From the NCBI GenBank assembly GCA_035606845.1, contig DATNEA010000047.1:144434-208433 (forward strand): DNA of 64,000 bases. The letters run 5' to 3'. Of this stretch, positions 32,472 to 42,207 are shown piece by piece. The DNA comes from DASXHY01 sp035606845. Lineage in GTDB: Bacteria; Verrucomicrobiota; Verrucomicrobiia; Limisphaerales; DASXHY01. The position numbers and the translations under genes were made by a program. The notes beneath the pieces are model-generated. The model made no database searches. It saw only the letters and a list, made by a program, of their open reading frames with translations, and was not told where the DNA came from. Positions within the stretch are counted from its first letter, which is position 1; each line of letters begins with the position of its first letter.

Positions 32472-34856
32472 TCAATTGCTCGGGACAAAACTCACCGTCC
32501 CGCTTTGGTCGGTGCCCAGGAAAATCCCCATTCCCATATTGTTCTTCTCGAACAGCACTCCCTGGAATGACATCGTGGAGCCCTTGCCCTTGCCCGACCC
32601 GGTCGCGATGGTTCCCTGGAACAACCCGCTCGAGGAATTGAGGCTCAACTTCAAGGATTTGTTTTGCGAAACAATCTTGTTGTTCATGCCCCACGTGACT
32701 TCGTTGACGATCGGCGAACTCAATCCGCCGCCGCTAAGGACCACTTTAGAATTTCCAAAATTACGGAAACCCACCGGCGGCGTCTTGAAGAGCGATCCGG
32801 AAACCGTCACGCCGTTGGTCAAACCACCGGCATAAGGCGCGCCCGCTCCGGCTGGTTTCATCCAGACACATTGCCCGCCAAAGCCTTCGCTCGCCGCTCC
32901 GCTGAACTTCATCCAGCCAACGGCCACGCCACCGGCCTTGTAGGGCTGCACATACAACGGCCAGGCGCCGTTCTTCGAAACCGTGGTGGACTCGCTTACT
33001 TTCGTGCCATCCGGCAACACCAGGTTCCATTTCAATGCGCCGGAACTGCTCAGCTTGACGGTCCCAATGCCGTTGCCCATGGTCCCGTCCGTCGCCTGAA
33101 TCACCATCGTGTAATTGCCCGCCAACGGTGTCATATGGCCTTTGCCGAACACCTCGCGATTGGCCTGCACCGCGGCTGTCCAGGTCCCATTCGAAATCTG
33201 CCCGGTGATCGCATCCGCGCCGTGCAAATCAATCTGCAACGTCACCGTCAACGAACCCACGTTGCCAGTATAGGCGCCGGTGGTGTCAAACGAGCCCGAG
33301 AAAGAATACTTCGCGCCGCCCATCTGCAGCCTCGCGCTGAAACCGCCCTTGGCTGAAGTCGTGATCGTGATATAGCCCGAGTTTTCGGAAGTCACACCAT
33401 TCGGATCGTAAACCAAACCGTTATAGGTGCCTCTCACATCCGCGAACGACAGGATTGTCCCCGAATTGGTCGGATTGCCGGTGGGATTACCCGGCGGCAA
33501 AATGACCGGCGGAGTTGGAACCGTGTTGCTCACGCTGTTCGGGTTCGCGTTCGGATCCGTGTTGAACACGGAATCATTCGTGCCCACCACAACCGCGGCA
33601 GGATTCGCGTATTGCTGGGCATAGAGATCGTAGCCCGCCAGGCCGGGTTTGAAACTCGTCCAGGCAGCGAGAAAACGCCCCGCGCCATCCGCAGCCAGGG
33701 CCTGATGCATTTGCGATCCCGCGGTCGTGGTGTTCACCTGAAACTCCGGGCCCGACGTCGTCGCATCATCATTCAAATAGCTGCCAAAAACACCCGCGTC
33801 CGAACCGTCCTGGCCATGGCTGTTCCAAATGACCAGATAAGTCGAACCATTCCGGCGAACTTTAGGCCCAAGCTGATCGTCATAGAGCTGCGTGTTTACG
33901 CGGGTCACATTCCCGCCCACGCCCGTGCTGGTGAAACGCCGGGCATAAACGTCCCACCCGTTGTGCACCACCGCCAAGTCTTTTTCATTCCACGTTGCCA
34001 TGAAGCCGCCGTCCGCCGCCGCGGTGAAATCAGGCGCGGCGCAAACGTTGCTGCTCACATTCACCAAAATTTCGCCCGTGATGGGAGCGCCGCCAGAATC
34101 GAAAGTCCGCGCGTAAACATCCACGCTCGGCACGCCATTGCTCAAGTCCGTCCAGCGTTCCTGCTCCGAAACCCAGCCCACCAGCAGATTGCCGTTGGCC
34201 AGCGCCGCGATGGCCGGAGAGCGCTGGTTGTTCGCCGTGAATTGATTCACCAACACTTCGCCGCCGAGCTTGTTGCCATTTGGCGAGAACATTTGCAGAT
34301 ACACATCCTTCATGCTGCCGCTCGCGGCCTGGTCATCGCTGACATAGGCAATGGCCACGTTGCCGTTCAGGAGGGTCGTCATCACCGGGCTGCTCTGGTA
34401 ACGGTTCGTCGCCGAGTTGACGAGCACATCGCCGGTTACCCAGTTATTGCTCGGGGAAAGAAAACGCGAATAGATATGCTCAAAACCCAGCCGCCCTCCC
34501 TGCCATGCAAAGGCCGCGCCACCGTTGTTCAACATCGTGACCCGCGCGGATTCCTGGTCGCCGGCGGCCAGCGAGTCCACTGGGAACGCCACGCCCGAGC
34601 CGGTCAAATCGTTTTTCAACCGCATCGCTCCCACGCCCAAGCCATGCCCATCGATCCAGTTGTCCTGCCAGACGACATAACCGCCGTTGGTCGTCACGCT
34701 CAATTGAGGATAAACCTGATCGCCCGGAAGCTGGCCCGTAATCGAAGACTCGCCTCCATTGGTAACAAAGGAATTCTGGCTTAAAACCACCGCAGGAATT
34801 GCAAACACCGACCACCAGCAAACCGCAGCCTTCCGAGCACTGAGCGAAAATGACAT
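32472..34856 (-). CDS. Exported repeat protein with the shared C-terminal module
   Basis: About 794 residues from ATG 34856 (MSFSLSARKAAVCWWSVFAI, signal peptide). The N-terminal 450 residues are repeats of about 55 residues of the kind SPAIAALANGNLLVGWVSE, PVMTTLLNGNVAIAYVSDD and FTAAADGGFMATWNEKD, suggesting a beta-propeller. A Pro/Asn linker follows (PPVILPPGNPTGNPTN). The final 310 residues, from VRGTYNGLVYDPNG to TVSFVPSN, match the end of the 26239-30120 protein across their whole length. First of the large exported genes after the pilus operon, 132 bases from its last stop. Confidence 0.82.
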   Translation of the reverse strand: MSFSLSARKAAVCWWSVFAIPAVVLSQNSFVTNGGESSITGQLPGDQVYPQLSVTTNGGYVVWQDNWIDGHGLGVGAMRLKNDLTGSGVAFPVDSLAAGDQESARVTMLNNGGAAFAWQGGRLGFEHIYSRFLSPSNNWVTGDVLVNSATNRYQSSPVMTTLLNGNVAIAYVSDDQAASGSMKDVYLQMFSPNGNKLGGEVLVNQFTANNQRSPAIAALANGNLLVGWVSEQERWTDLSNGVPSVDVYARTFDSGGAPITGEILVNVSSNVCAAPDFTAAADGGFMATWNEKDLAVVHNGWDVYARRFTSTGVGGNVTRVNTQLYDDQLGPKVRRNGSTYLVIWNSHGQDGSDAGVFGSYLNDDATTSGPEFQVNTTTAGSQMHQALAADGAGRFLAAWTSFKPGLAGYDLYAQQYANPAAVVVGTNDSVFNTDPNANPNSVSNTVPTPPVILPPGNPTGNPTNSGTILSFADVRGTYNGLVYDPNGVTSENSGYITITTSAKGGFSARLQMGGAKYSFSGSFDTTGAYTGNVGSLTVTLQIDLHGADAITGQISNGTWTAAVQANREVFGKGHMTPLAGNYTMVIQATDGTMGNGIGTVKLSSSGALKWNLVLPDGTKVSESTTVSKNGAWPLYVQPYKAGGVAVGWMKFSGAASEGFGGQCVWMKPAGAGAPYAGGLTNGVTVSGSLFKTPPVGFRNFGNSKVVLSGGGLSSPIVNEVTWGMNNKIVSQNKSLKLSLNSSSGLFQGTIATGSGKGKGSTMSFQGVLFEKNNMGMGIFLGTDQSGTVSFVPSN

Positions 34857-34988
34857 AATTCGTTTGTAAGCTTTTATCAGGCCGCGAAATCTTTGTCCAT
34901 GCTTTCTTGGCTCTTGGTCCATTTTTAAACGCGTTTTTTAGCGATTTGACTTGCTAACGACTTCACGGCTTCCGCGCATTTCTTTATC

Positions 34989-37823
34989 TCACTGCGGAAT
35001 CACCTGCTCGGGAATGCTCTTCTGCGCGAACGGCATGTCCTCATCCAGGTGGCGGCGATTGCCGGACGGATCGATGATCGTGGGCGTCACGAACACAATC
35101 AGGTTCTTGCGCTGCGTCTGGTTGATTTCGCTGCGGAACAGACGGCCCACCGCCGGCAGATCGCCCAGGAATGGAATTTTGTCTTTCTGACGTTGCACGT
35201 TTTCAGTGATCAATCCACCCAGCACGACTGTCTGGCCGTCCCAAACGATGCAGCTCGTGATCACCTGGCGAATGCGGCTGCGCGGCAACGGCAACTGGCC
35301 CGTCAACGGAATGCCGCCGTTGCCCGATTGAATCGTCGGGATGAAGTTGCCGGGATTATCGTACCCGACGAATTCCGTCACCGATGGAATCAGAGTCATC
35401 TGAATTGTCACGCCGTCGGCGCAAACGTAAGGCACGACGTCCAGCGTGGTGCCGTAAGGCTCGGTGTCCAACGTGTAGTTGATCGAAGCGCCGGCGTTCT
35501 GAATGACATTGCCGCCCAGGCCGCCGCCGGTGGTGCCAACCCCGGTAGCCGTGCCGGCGGTCGAATTCGCGGGAGCGCCGGTGACGATGGTCGTCAGATC
35601 GGCCACCTGGAATTCCGCCTGCCGCCCGCTCAGCGTCGTCACTTCGCCTTCATTCAACAAATCCGCGCCATCGCGCTGCTCCAACGCATGCAACACCACC
35701 CGGAATTGCGGATCCGTCAGAATGCCCGTCAGGCTGGCCACTGCCGGAATGTTTTGAGCGCCGATAGCGTTCCGCAGACCGCCGCTTAACAACGTGTCCG
35801 ACTGCTGCGGAAGGAGCTCCGTGGCAAAGTTCGGGTCACCGGGGAATGTGCCACCGGTATTCGCGGGAAGATTCGGATTGCCATTCATCGTCGGCTGGGT
35901 GCCACCCGAAAGGGCCGTGTTATTGCCCATGATGAAATTGCCCAAGTACCAATCAAAACCCAGCGCGCGCGTATCGTTCTGGTTCACTTCCACAAACCGC
36001 GTCTTAACGGTCACTTCCGGCGGAGCGATGTTCAACGTGTCGATCGCCTGCTCAATCAAGTCCAGATCTTCCTCCGTGGCGTGCACGGTAAGCATGCCCA
36101 GGCGGTCATTGAAAAAAACGCTCTTGGGAGCCGAGAGGTTCACGCCCACCGAATTGAAGAAATTGATTACGGCCAAATTGATTTCCGCCGTCGTATCGAG
36201 GCCCGTCACGTAGCGCAAGCCACGCGCCGTTCCGGCGCCGCCGCCGCCAGCGCCCGCCGCCGCGCCCGCCGCACCGGCGAGATTGACAGCCTGGGCCTGC
36301 CCGCCACCACCACCTCCACGGCCGCCGCCGCCGCCGCCCTGATTTCCCTGCCCGGTAACATCCACGCGCGGAATCGTTGTCGCGCCAACTCCGCCGCCCG
36401 CGCCGCCGCCGCCGCCACCACCACCGCCGCCGCCGCCGCCGCCGGTCGCCGCCGCGCCGAAGGAAATGGTGCTGACGTTTTGCAAGCCCATGTAGAACGT
36501 GTTCGGGTCAACCCGGAACGTGCGCGTATACAATTGCTCCTGGTCCGGGCCTTTGAGTGAAAACTCAATCCCGTAATCCAGAATGGAATACTTGATCGGA
36601 TGGTCCGCCGACTTCACGATCGCGTCCAGCACATCCATCAACCGCACATTTCTCATGTTATCCAGGGAAATTTGAACCGTGCCCAAGTCCACTTGTTCGG
36701 CCGGCTGGGTCGTCGCCGGAATGGGCTGGCCGGTGGTCGGATCGAACTGCTGCACGGGAGCCGCAGGCACGCCGGGAACTCCAGGCTGGCCAGGCAAACC
36801 ACCCGCCAGCGGCGCCACCGCAGCCGGTTGCTGGCGGTTCAGAAGGAAATTGATTCCCTGCTGGTCGATGTCCCGCCGCTCGGTCTGGTCCGAGAGATTG
36901 CGGATCACCTCGCTGAGTTGCAGCCCGGGGAAGGAAATCTTGTCGAAAACAATATCGTTCAGCTTCTCGTAAATTCTTTGGCGCTGCGAACTCGTGTAAA
37001 TGATGTTCGTGCCGGCATACGGATTCGGCACGGGCAATTTCATGCGGGCATCATTGTCAGCCCATCCCTTTTCCACCTGCACCATGCGGTTCATTGAGGT
37101 GATGTTCCGCGCGTCCACCACCTGGCGCACACGCGTCTGCTTGATGAGGCTCAGGTAATACAGCGCCGCCTGGTTGCTGGGGTCCAGCGCGAGCGCCTTG
37201 TTCATCTTGTCCTCCGCCTCGTCCGTTTTGCCGAGCTGATACATCAGCTTGCCGTCTTGCACCAACTGCGAAACCTGAATTTTCTCCTCCCGCGTGGCTC
37301 TCAATTCCTCAATCGCGCCCGGACTCGGAGTTTTTCCACGATTGGCCTCAATCAACGCGTCATTGGCCGTCTTGAATTGCAGCGCGACCTGGTTTCTCGG
37401 GTCGACCCGCAGAACGTCTTTCACCTCCGCGTCCGCCTGGAGATAATCCCCGCGATGCTGCGCATCGATCGCGAGTTGCATGCGCACGGAATCAATGCCG
37501 CCGGTGGCGATTTGCCGCTCGGCATCCGCGGTCGGCCCTACGGCATCGGCCAAGTTCCACGCTTCATCATACAGTTTGGCCGCCGCCTGCAAGTCCTTGC
37601 GCGCTTCCGCCGCGCGCGCCTGCTGCAGCTTGTTGCGCGACTCAATCTGATCGGCCTGGCGGTGGATCGCGTCTTGCACGGCAAGTTCCTCCGGCGTGGG
37701 GCCGCCCGGCGCCGGCGCCGGCGCTGAAACGGGTGGCGGCGTTGCCGGAGCTTCAGTTTGCGCGCGGAGAAATGAGGCCGTCGCGAGTACGAGAACAAAT
37801 GACTTGATGACTGCTGCTTTCAT
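34989..37823 (-). CDS. Amuc_1098-family type IV pilus secretin-like outer-membrane protein
   Basis: 944 residues. Signal peptide (MKAAVIKSFVLVLATASFLR), then a TPR-like helical region (EARKDLQAAAKLYDEAWNLA, about 60-250), a secretin N-domain around 590-640 (VFFNDRLGMLTVHATEEDLD), and a C-terminal secretin beta-domain with LNEGEVTTLSGRQAEFQVA and VWDGQTVVLGGLI. It matches the Akkermansia PilQ-like protein Amuc_1098 and would form the outer-membrane pore. A Gly-rich tract (about 450-545, with a run of 14 Gly) interrupts the middle. Last gene of the four-gene pilus set. Confidence 0.9.
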   Translation of the reverse strand: MKAAVIKSFVLVLATASFLRAQTEAPATPPPVSAPAPAPGGPTPEELAVQDAIHRQADQIESRNKLQQARAAEARKDLQAAAKLYDEAWNLADAVGPTADAERQIATGGIDSVRMQLAIDAQHRGDYLQADAEVKDVLRVDPRNQVALQFKTANDALIEANRGKTPSPGAIEELRATREEKIQVSQLVQDGKLMYQLGKTDEAEDKMNKALALDPSNQAALYYLSLIKQTRVRQVVDARNITSMNRMVQVEKGWADNDARMKLPVPNPYAGTNIIYTSSQRQRIYEKLNDIVFDKISFPGLQLSEVIRNLSDQTERRDIDQQGINFLLNRQQPAAVAPLAGGLPGQPGVPGVPAAPVQQFDPTTGQPIPATTQPAEQVDLGTVQISLDNMRNVRLMDVLDAIVKSADHPIKYSILDYGIEFSLKGPDQEQLYTRTFRVDPNTFYMGLQNVSTISFGAAATGGGGGGGGGGGGGGAGGGVGATTIPRVDVTGQGNQGGGGGGRGGGGGGQAQAVNLAGAAGAAAGAGGGGAGTARGLRYVTGLDTTAEINLAVINFFNSVGVNLSAPKSVFFNDRLGMLTVHATEEDLDLIEQAIDTLNIAPPEVTVKTRFVEVNQNDTRALGFDWYLGNFIMGNNTALSGGTQPTMNGNPNLPANTGGTFPGDPNFATELLPQQSDTLLSGGLRNAIGAQNIPAVASLTGILTDPQFRVVLHALEQRDGADLLNEGEVTTLSGRQAEFQVADLTTIVTGAPANSTAGTATGVGTTGGGLGGNVIQNAGASINYTLDTEPYGTTLDVVPYVCADGVTIQMTLIPSVTEFVGYDNPGNFIPTIQSGNGGIPLTGQLPLPRSRIRQVITSCIVWDGQTVVLGGLITENVQRQKDKIPFLGDLPAVGRLFRSEINQTQRKNLIVFVTPTIIDPSGNRRHLDEDMPFAQKSIPEQVIPQ

Positions 37824-37835
37824 TGTGGGTTACGG

Positions 37836-38648
37836 TTATGGAGCCGTGGCGGTCGAATTTGTCGGGCTAAGCTCTCTGATCCATGTCTTCTGGTTCGAAA
37901 GTTGCAACAATACAACTTCGGATTCCTCGATGTCTACGATTTTATAGCATTCACCGGCAAAACAGATGGGAGCCGGATCGGTCTTGCGTTTGTTGAGGAA
38001 AGTCCGGTTGTCCGGCGGGTAAACCAGGTCGGCAGTGAAGCCTTCCACGCGCTGATAAGGCTGGTCTCTGCTGATGGTCACTGTCTTCTGGGTATCACTC
38101 AGTTTCAAAGTCACGCCCGTCGGATCGTCCGCCGGTCCTTGCGCCGCGATCACCGTAAAATTGTTAGTCGTCTGGTGCATAGGCACATTCGTGACTTTCA
38201 CGTTTCGGCCGGAAATCGTTGCCGCCGCCTCATGCTTGATGCCGATGGCGTAATGCGTCGGCAGACCCGGCGCCACCGAAGCGGCCACGAACGAAAACAC
38301 CTCGTATAACGGAGAAATCCTGGTCACCATTAGCTGTTTAACTTCCCGGCCCGCCGGATTTTCAAATACTTTGCCGTTCTTCAACTGCCACCGGTACGGA
38401 TTGAAGATCTTGTGGGGATCCATCAGGTTCAGAGTCACCGGCGTCTTGCCGCGCTGCAAAAACGCGTCCTGGCTGGACAAATCAATCGGCGCCACCGTCT
38501 TCGGCAGGGGAGTGGCCGAATGCTCAAGGTCATTGAGTTTCTGCTTCTCGTTCGACACCATGATGGGCAGGAACACCACAACCCCGAGCGCCGCGATCAC
38601 CACCACGGCCAGCACGATTTTTTCGTAGTTTTTCTTTAGGAATTGCAT
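37836..38648 (-). CDS. Amuc_1099-family pilus-like protein
   Basis: 270 residues with one N-terminal membrane helix (IVLAVVVIAALGVVVFLPIM) and a periplasmic beta-rich remainder. Its position between the PilO-like and secretin-like genes and its topology match Amuc_1099. It plays the part of a PilP-like linker between inner-membrane complex and secretin (inference). Its start ATG at 38648 overlaps the stop of the upstream gene by one base, and the secretin gene begins 12 bases after its stop, indicating an operon. Confidence 0.85.
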   Translation of the reverse strand: MQFLKKNYEKIVLAVVVIAALGVVVFLPIMVSNEKQKLNDLEHSATPLPKTVAPIDLSSQDAFLQRGKTPVTLNLMDPHKIFNPYRWQLKNGKVFENPAGREVKQLMVTRISPLYEVFSFVAASVAPGLPTHYAIGIKHEAAATISGRNVKVTNVPMHQTTNNFTVIAAQGPADDPTGVTLKLSDTQKTVTISRDQPYQRVEGFTADLVYPPDNRTFLNKRKTDPAPICFAGECYKIVDIEESEVVLLQLSNQKTWIRELSPTNSTATAP

Positions 38649-39559
38649 TATCTGCCCGCTGCCGGAAGTTTCTTCACTACATCCACCTGCAAAACGACTT
38701 TCAGCTTCTTCTCATCAATGACCGTAATTGCCGGCCCGCCTCGCGGGAAAGTTGGCATGGTCGCGCCGTACTGGCCGTACTGCCCGTACTGACCCACGCC
38801 TGGCTCCATCGCTCCGCCCGCCATCGCTTCCTCCGGTTCAATATTCAAGGTTTTCACCACGAAGGTATGCTTCTGGTTGGCGAAGCTGCTCAATACATTG
38901 CCTAATTCAGGCGTGAAACATTGGAACGTCACTTGATACGGTGTGATCACCACATACTGGTTGGTGATGGAGGTCGAATCGATGTAATCCGGCTGGGTTG
39001 CGCCGCCGCCGCCGATGTTGTTGACGTCATCCGCCGTGCGCTCCCGCTGGACGGCGTCCAATTCAGACACGCGGCTCTCGAACAAGATGTCGCAAATCGC
39101 CTTCACTTCGCCCAATTGCTTCGCCAACTGGTCCCAACTGTTCGGATCGTAAACCGCCTTGCTCTCCTGCAAGGAAAATGAAAAATCGAATTCCGGCTGC
39201 AACATCACATTGTGCTCCGCCGCTGCCGCCCGCAGTTCCCCCACCGTCTGCCGCACCGCAAAGGCCATGTGTTGATCACTATATTGGTTCGTGTTCGGGA
39301 TCGCCGGAATGGGCGGAAACCATTCCTGCATTTGCGCCACCCGCTGATGAACTTCCTTGGTCTGTTGCCGGACCATGTCCAAATTGGTCTGGTCGATGGG
39401 TGGCAACTGTTGCAACGTCGTGTAGTCCTGGCTTAATTTCTGCCAGTTCGCATCATTGCTCTGCCACGAGGAATAGCAATACCAGCCCGCCGCGATCAGC
39501 AGCACCACCGCCAGCACGCAGCTAATCACAAAATAAAGGTTTCTTTTGACCCAGGACAT
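38648..39559 (-). CDS. Amuc_1100-family pilus-like protein
   Basis: 303 residues. One N-terminal membrane helix (LYFVISCVLAVVLLIAAGWY) is followed by a coiled coil (NWQKLSQDYTTLQQL...VRQQTKEVHQRVAQM) and a C-terminal alpha/beta domain, the layout of PilO-like proteins and of Akkermansia Amuc_1100. A Gly/Tyr/Gln tract (GVGQYGQYGQYGA) lies near 265. It would form part of the inner-membrane assembly platform. It starts one base after the upstream pilM-like stop. Confidence 0.88.
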   Translation of the reverse strand: MSWVKRNLYFVISCVLAVVLLIAAGWYCYSSWQSNDANWQKLSQDYTTLQQLPPIDQTNLDMVRQQTKEVHQRVAQMQEWFPPIPAIPNTNQYSDQHMAFAVRQTVGELRAAAAEHNVMLQPEFDFSFSLQESKAVYDPNSWDQLAKQLGEVKAICDILFESRVSELDAVQRERTADDVNNIGGGGATQPDYIDSTSITNQYVVITPYQVTFQCFTPELGNVLSSFANQKHTFVVKTLNIEPEEAMAGGAMEPGVGQYGQYGQYGATMPTFPRGGPAITVIDEKKLKVVLQVDVVKKLPAAGR

Positions 39560-39560
39560 A

Positions 39561-41396
39561 TCAGAACTTCAGCGGATTCCTCAAGGCGACTTTGACAGCG
39601 AACGTGAACGTGAACGGCGAGTCGTCCGTGATCAGCTTCTCTCCCACCTGCGTCCCCTTCGGGTCTACCAGCGGACTTTGTTTCAGATGATCCAGCAGGG
39701 AATACATCAATTCCGAATTTGCCTGGTCACTCGGGCCCTTCACCGCCCGGCAGACCATAATAACACTCGTGACACCGCTGCCCGGCGGCGGCGGAGTGGC
39801 TGCAGCCGCGGCCGCATTCTGATCGCTCAGGCCCAGACTGTATTTGTTTTCAATGTCCTGCTCGATCGTGGCACCGGCATCCGGCGTCGAAGCTGCATAC
39901 GCGTTCGCCCCGGCCGCGCCCCCATCGGGAGCCGAAGGCGTCGCAAACCGCTCGATCCACACGCCCGCCGCCGAATGCCATTTGTTCGACGTGATCGCTT
40001 GCACGTTCGTCAGGACCGTGCGCAGTTTCGGCAGCGCGTCCACCCAGTAATACCGGTCTGTCGTCAGCGCCGCGAGCTGTCCAAACTCGTTGGTGGCATC
40101 GGTCAATTGGGTCTGCGCCTGGTTGAATTCATTATTGGCCGACTGCCGCTTTTGCAGCGTGGGCTCAATCGTGGCAATCTTGTCCGCCTTGGCGCTGCTC
40201 AACTGCGAAAACAGCAGCCCAATCACCGCCACCACCACCACAATCGTGAACACGGTGGCGATCAAGTACGGCTTCTTTTCGTTGAACGCGCGCCATTTCC
40301 GGGTGCTCTCCGGCATCAAATTCAGTTCCACCGGGCAATGCGCCAGGTTCCGCAAACCCAACCCCACCACTTCGCCCATCGAATGCGCCACGCGCACGAG
40401 TTCCTCGAGGTTCACGGTCGGATCGATCTGCACGTTGCGGAACGGATTGAAATACTCAACGGGCACATTCAGCTTTTCCGCAAAAAACTGCGCCGTGTAG
40501 GGCATGATCGACGCGCCACCCGACAAAAACAGCCGCGCCGGCTGGGAACCGCCCTGTTGTCCGCGGTAAAACTGCATCGTCTGGTTCACCTGGATGTGCA
40601 GCCGCGTCATGAACTGGCGCGCAATCTTCGAAATCGCCGCCTGGTTCGGGTTTTCTGGCTCTTCATACGCGCCGCCCAGGCTCACAAAGCCTTCCTCAAT
40701 CTTGATTTTTTCCGCCACATCGAACTTCATCTTCGATTCCGCGGCAAAATCCTGCGTGATGGAATTCGCGCCCAGATTGATGCTGCGCGAATACACTTTC
40801 CCTTTTTCGAAAAACAGCAAATTGCACGTCTTGGCGCCGATATCCAGCAGCATCGTGCAATCCTCGAGGTCGCCATAATTGAACTTGAACGCGTTGCACA
40901 ACGCCGCCGGTGAAACATCCGCCACCTGCAATTTCAAGCTGGCCGCATCGGCCACGCGGAAAAGCCCCTCCACGATTTCCGACTTGATGGCCACCAGCAG
41001 CACTTCCAACTCGCCGCCGGCCGCCTGGCCAAGGATTTGATAATCCCAAACCACCTCCGAAAGCGGGAACGGCACGTTCTGCTGCGCTTCGTATTGGATG
41101 ATTTGCGTGACCTTGCTCTGCTCGACCGGCGGCAACTTCACGAACTTCGAAAAAACGTGGAAACCGGGCGCGCAGACGTTGCAATCCTTGGACTTGATGC
41201 CCATTTCGGAGATCAGGGCCTGTAACGCTTTCAGGATGGTCGCTTCACGGGTGCTTTCCTGCGCGCCTTCCTGGCCAAGAGCTTTGGTTCCGTACTGTTT
41301 TAAGCGCAATCCCCCTGCCTCATTAACTTCAAACTCAGCGAGCTTGAGGCTGCCCGCGCCGAAGTCGACCGCAAGAAATGATTTGGATTGCAGCAT
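39561..41396 (-). CDS. Amuc_1101-family PilM-like protein with PilN-like C-terminal part
   Basis: 611 residues. The N-terminal 360 are an actin-fold ATPase like PilM: phosphate-1 motif FLAVDFGAGSLKLAEFE, MLLDIGAKTCNLLFF as phosphate-2, and LFLSGGASIMPYTAQFF as the adenosine motif. After it comes a single membrane helix (IATVFTIVVVVAVIGLLFSQ) and a coiled coil with a periplasmic domain, as in PilN, so the protein joins both roles as Amuc_1101 does. First gene of the operon. A possible promoter lies 60-90 bases upstream. Confidence 0.9.
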   Translation of the reverse strand: MLQSKSFLAVDFGAGSLKLAEFEVNEAGGLRLKQYGTKALGQEGAQESTREATILKALQALISEMGIKSKDCNVCAPGFHVFSKFVKLPPVEQSKVTQIIQYEAQQNVPFPLSEVVWDYQILGQAAGGELEVLLVAIKSEIVEGLFRVADAASLKLQVADVSPAALCNAFKFNYGDLEDCTMLLDIGAKTCNLLFFEKGKVYSRSINLGANSITQDFAAESKMKFDVAEKIKIEEGFVSLGGAYEEPENPNQAAISKIARQFMTRLHIQVNQTMQFYRGQQGGSQPARLFLSGGASIMPYTAQFFAEKLNVPVEYFNPFRNVQIDPTVNLEELVRVAHSMGEVVGLGLRNLAHCPVELNLMPESTRKWRAFNEKKPYLIATVFTIVVVVAVIGLLFSQLSSAKADKIATIEPTLQKRQSANNEFNQAQTQLTDATNEFGQLAALTTDRYYWVDALPKLRTVLTNVQAITSNKWHSAAGVWIERFATPSAPDGGAAGANAYAASTPDAGATIEQDIENKYSLGLSDQNAAAAAATPPPPGSGVTSVIMVCRAVKGPSDQANSELMYSLLDHLKQSPLVDPKGTQVGEKLITDDSPFTFTFAVKVALRNPLKF

Positions 41397-41457
41397 TGGC
41401 TGACGTTAATCACGCGTCCCGCTGGTTATGGTTCGTACACAACGAGACAGTCCGTGG

Positions 41458-41486
41458 TGGTTATCGAAAAAACACTATGGGGTCAA
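41458..41486 (-). promoter_or_regulatory. Possible promoter of the pilus operon
   Basis: On the minus strand TTGACC and TAACCA are separated by 17 bases, 60 bases upstream of the PilM-like start. The -35 is good and the -10 weak. An A/T-rich inverted stretch (aaaaaagttttttt) lies just upstream. The remaining part of the 41397-41763 gap shows nothing else I can name. Confidence 0.35.
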
Positions 41487-41763
41487 ATATAAAAAAACTT
41501 TTTTGTGATATTCACCGCGGAAATTTTCGTTTTCGACAAAAGGAAGTTTGCTAACGCTCCCCAAAAACCATTCCCGTACGACGCATGTTGAATTCGTCGC
41601 GTCCGAATTCAGTTCGCTCTTCCGAAACCGAATCTTCCAGACAGGCTTCAAAAAACCTCCACGATCCAACCGCCTTTATAACGCCCGCATAATCCTTTCG
41701 GAGTATTTACACCATACACCAATCCTGCATCTGCTACACTCCGCCATCAATCACCCTGCGGCC

Positions 41764-42183
41764 GTGTTTCCGAACTGGAAAACCTTTGCCGTTGCGCTGG
41801 GCGCGTTCGCATCGACGTGCCCTGTTGAAGCGCAATCGCCGGCATTGTCGGTTACCTTCGCTTCGCCGGATGTCTTGCAGTTTTCCTGGCCCGGCAATTT
41901 TACCAACTGGCAATTGATGACTACCACCAACCTGGCCCCGGCAACCTGGCAGACAGTGCCCCTGCCGCCATTCGCTTCGAACAGCACGCTCACCGTCCTT
42001 TTGCCCGTCACCGAATCGAAACGTTACTTCCGGCTTCAAGAAACCGGCGCGGGCAGTTGCGTGTTTCACGCAACGCCGCCAGTCATCAACTCAGGCCAGC
42101 ACGCTCTCGCGGTGTCCGCTCGCCAGCTACACGTATCGCATTTCGTCCGAGCCGAGGCCCGGGCCTGGCGTTGTGAGTGGTAA
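41764..42183 (+). CDS. Small exported protein with a Verrucomicrobial C-terminal beta module, possibly degraded
   Basis: From GTG 41764 about 139 residues. FPNWKTFAVALGAFASTCPV is a plausible signal peptide. VLQFSWPGNFTNWQLMTTTN followed by LAPATWQTVP and KRYFRLQETG is the short beta module commonly found at the ends of large secreted proteins in this phylum (by recall). The last 30 residues look unstructured, while the +1 frame there stays open (LASYTYRISS to about 42261), so a frameshift is possible. It may be a remnant of a larger secreted protein. Confidence 0.45.
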   Translation: MFPNWKTFAVALGAFASTCPVEAQSPALSVTFASPDVLQFSWPGNFTNWQLMTTTNLAPATWQTVPLPPFASNSTLTVLLPVTESKRYFRLQETGAGSCVFHATPPVINSGQHALAVSARQLHVSHFVRAEARAWRCEW

Positions 42184-42207
42184 CAGCCTCGTCGTGCTTG
42201 AGGTTTC

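Noticed and set aside
35400..36600. Possible frameshift in the secretin gene at the Gly tract
   Set aside because: Both sides of the tract stay in one frame and the secretin domain is complete.
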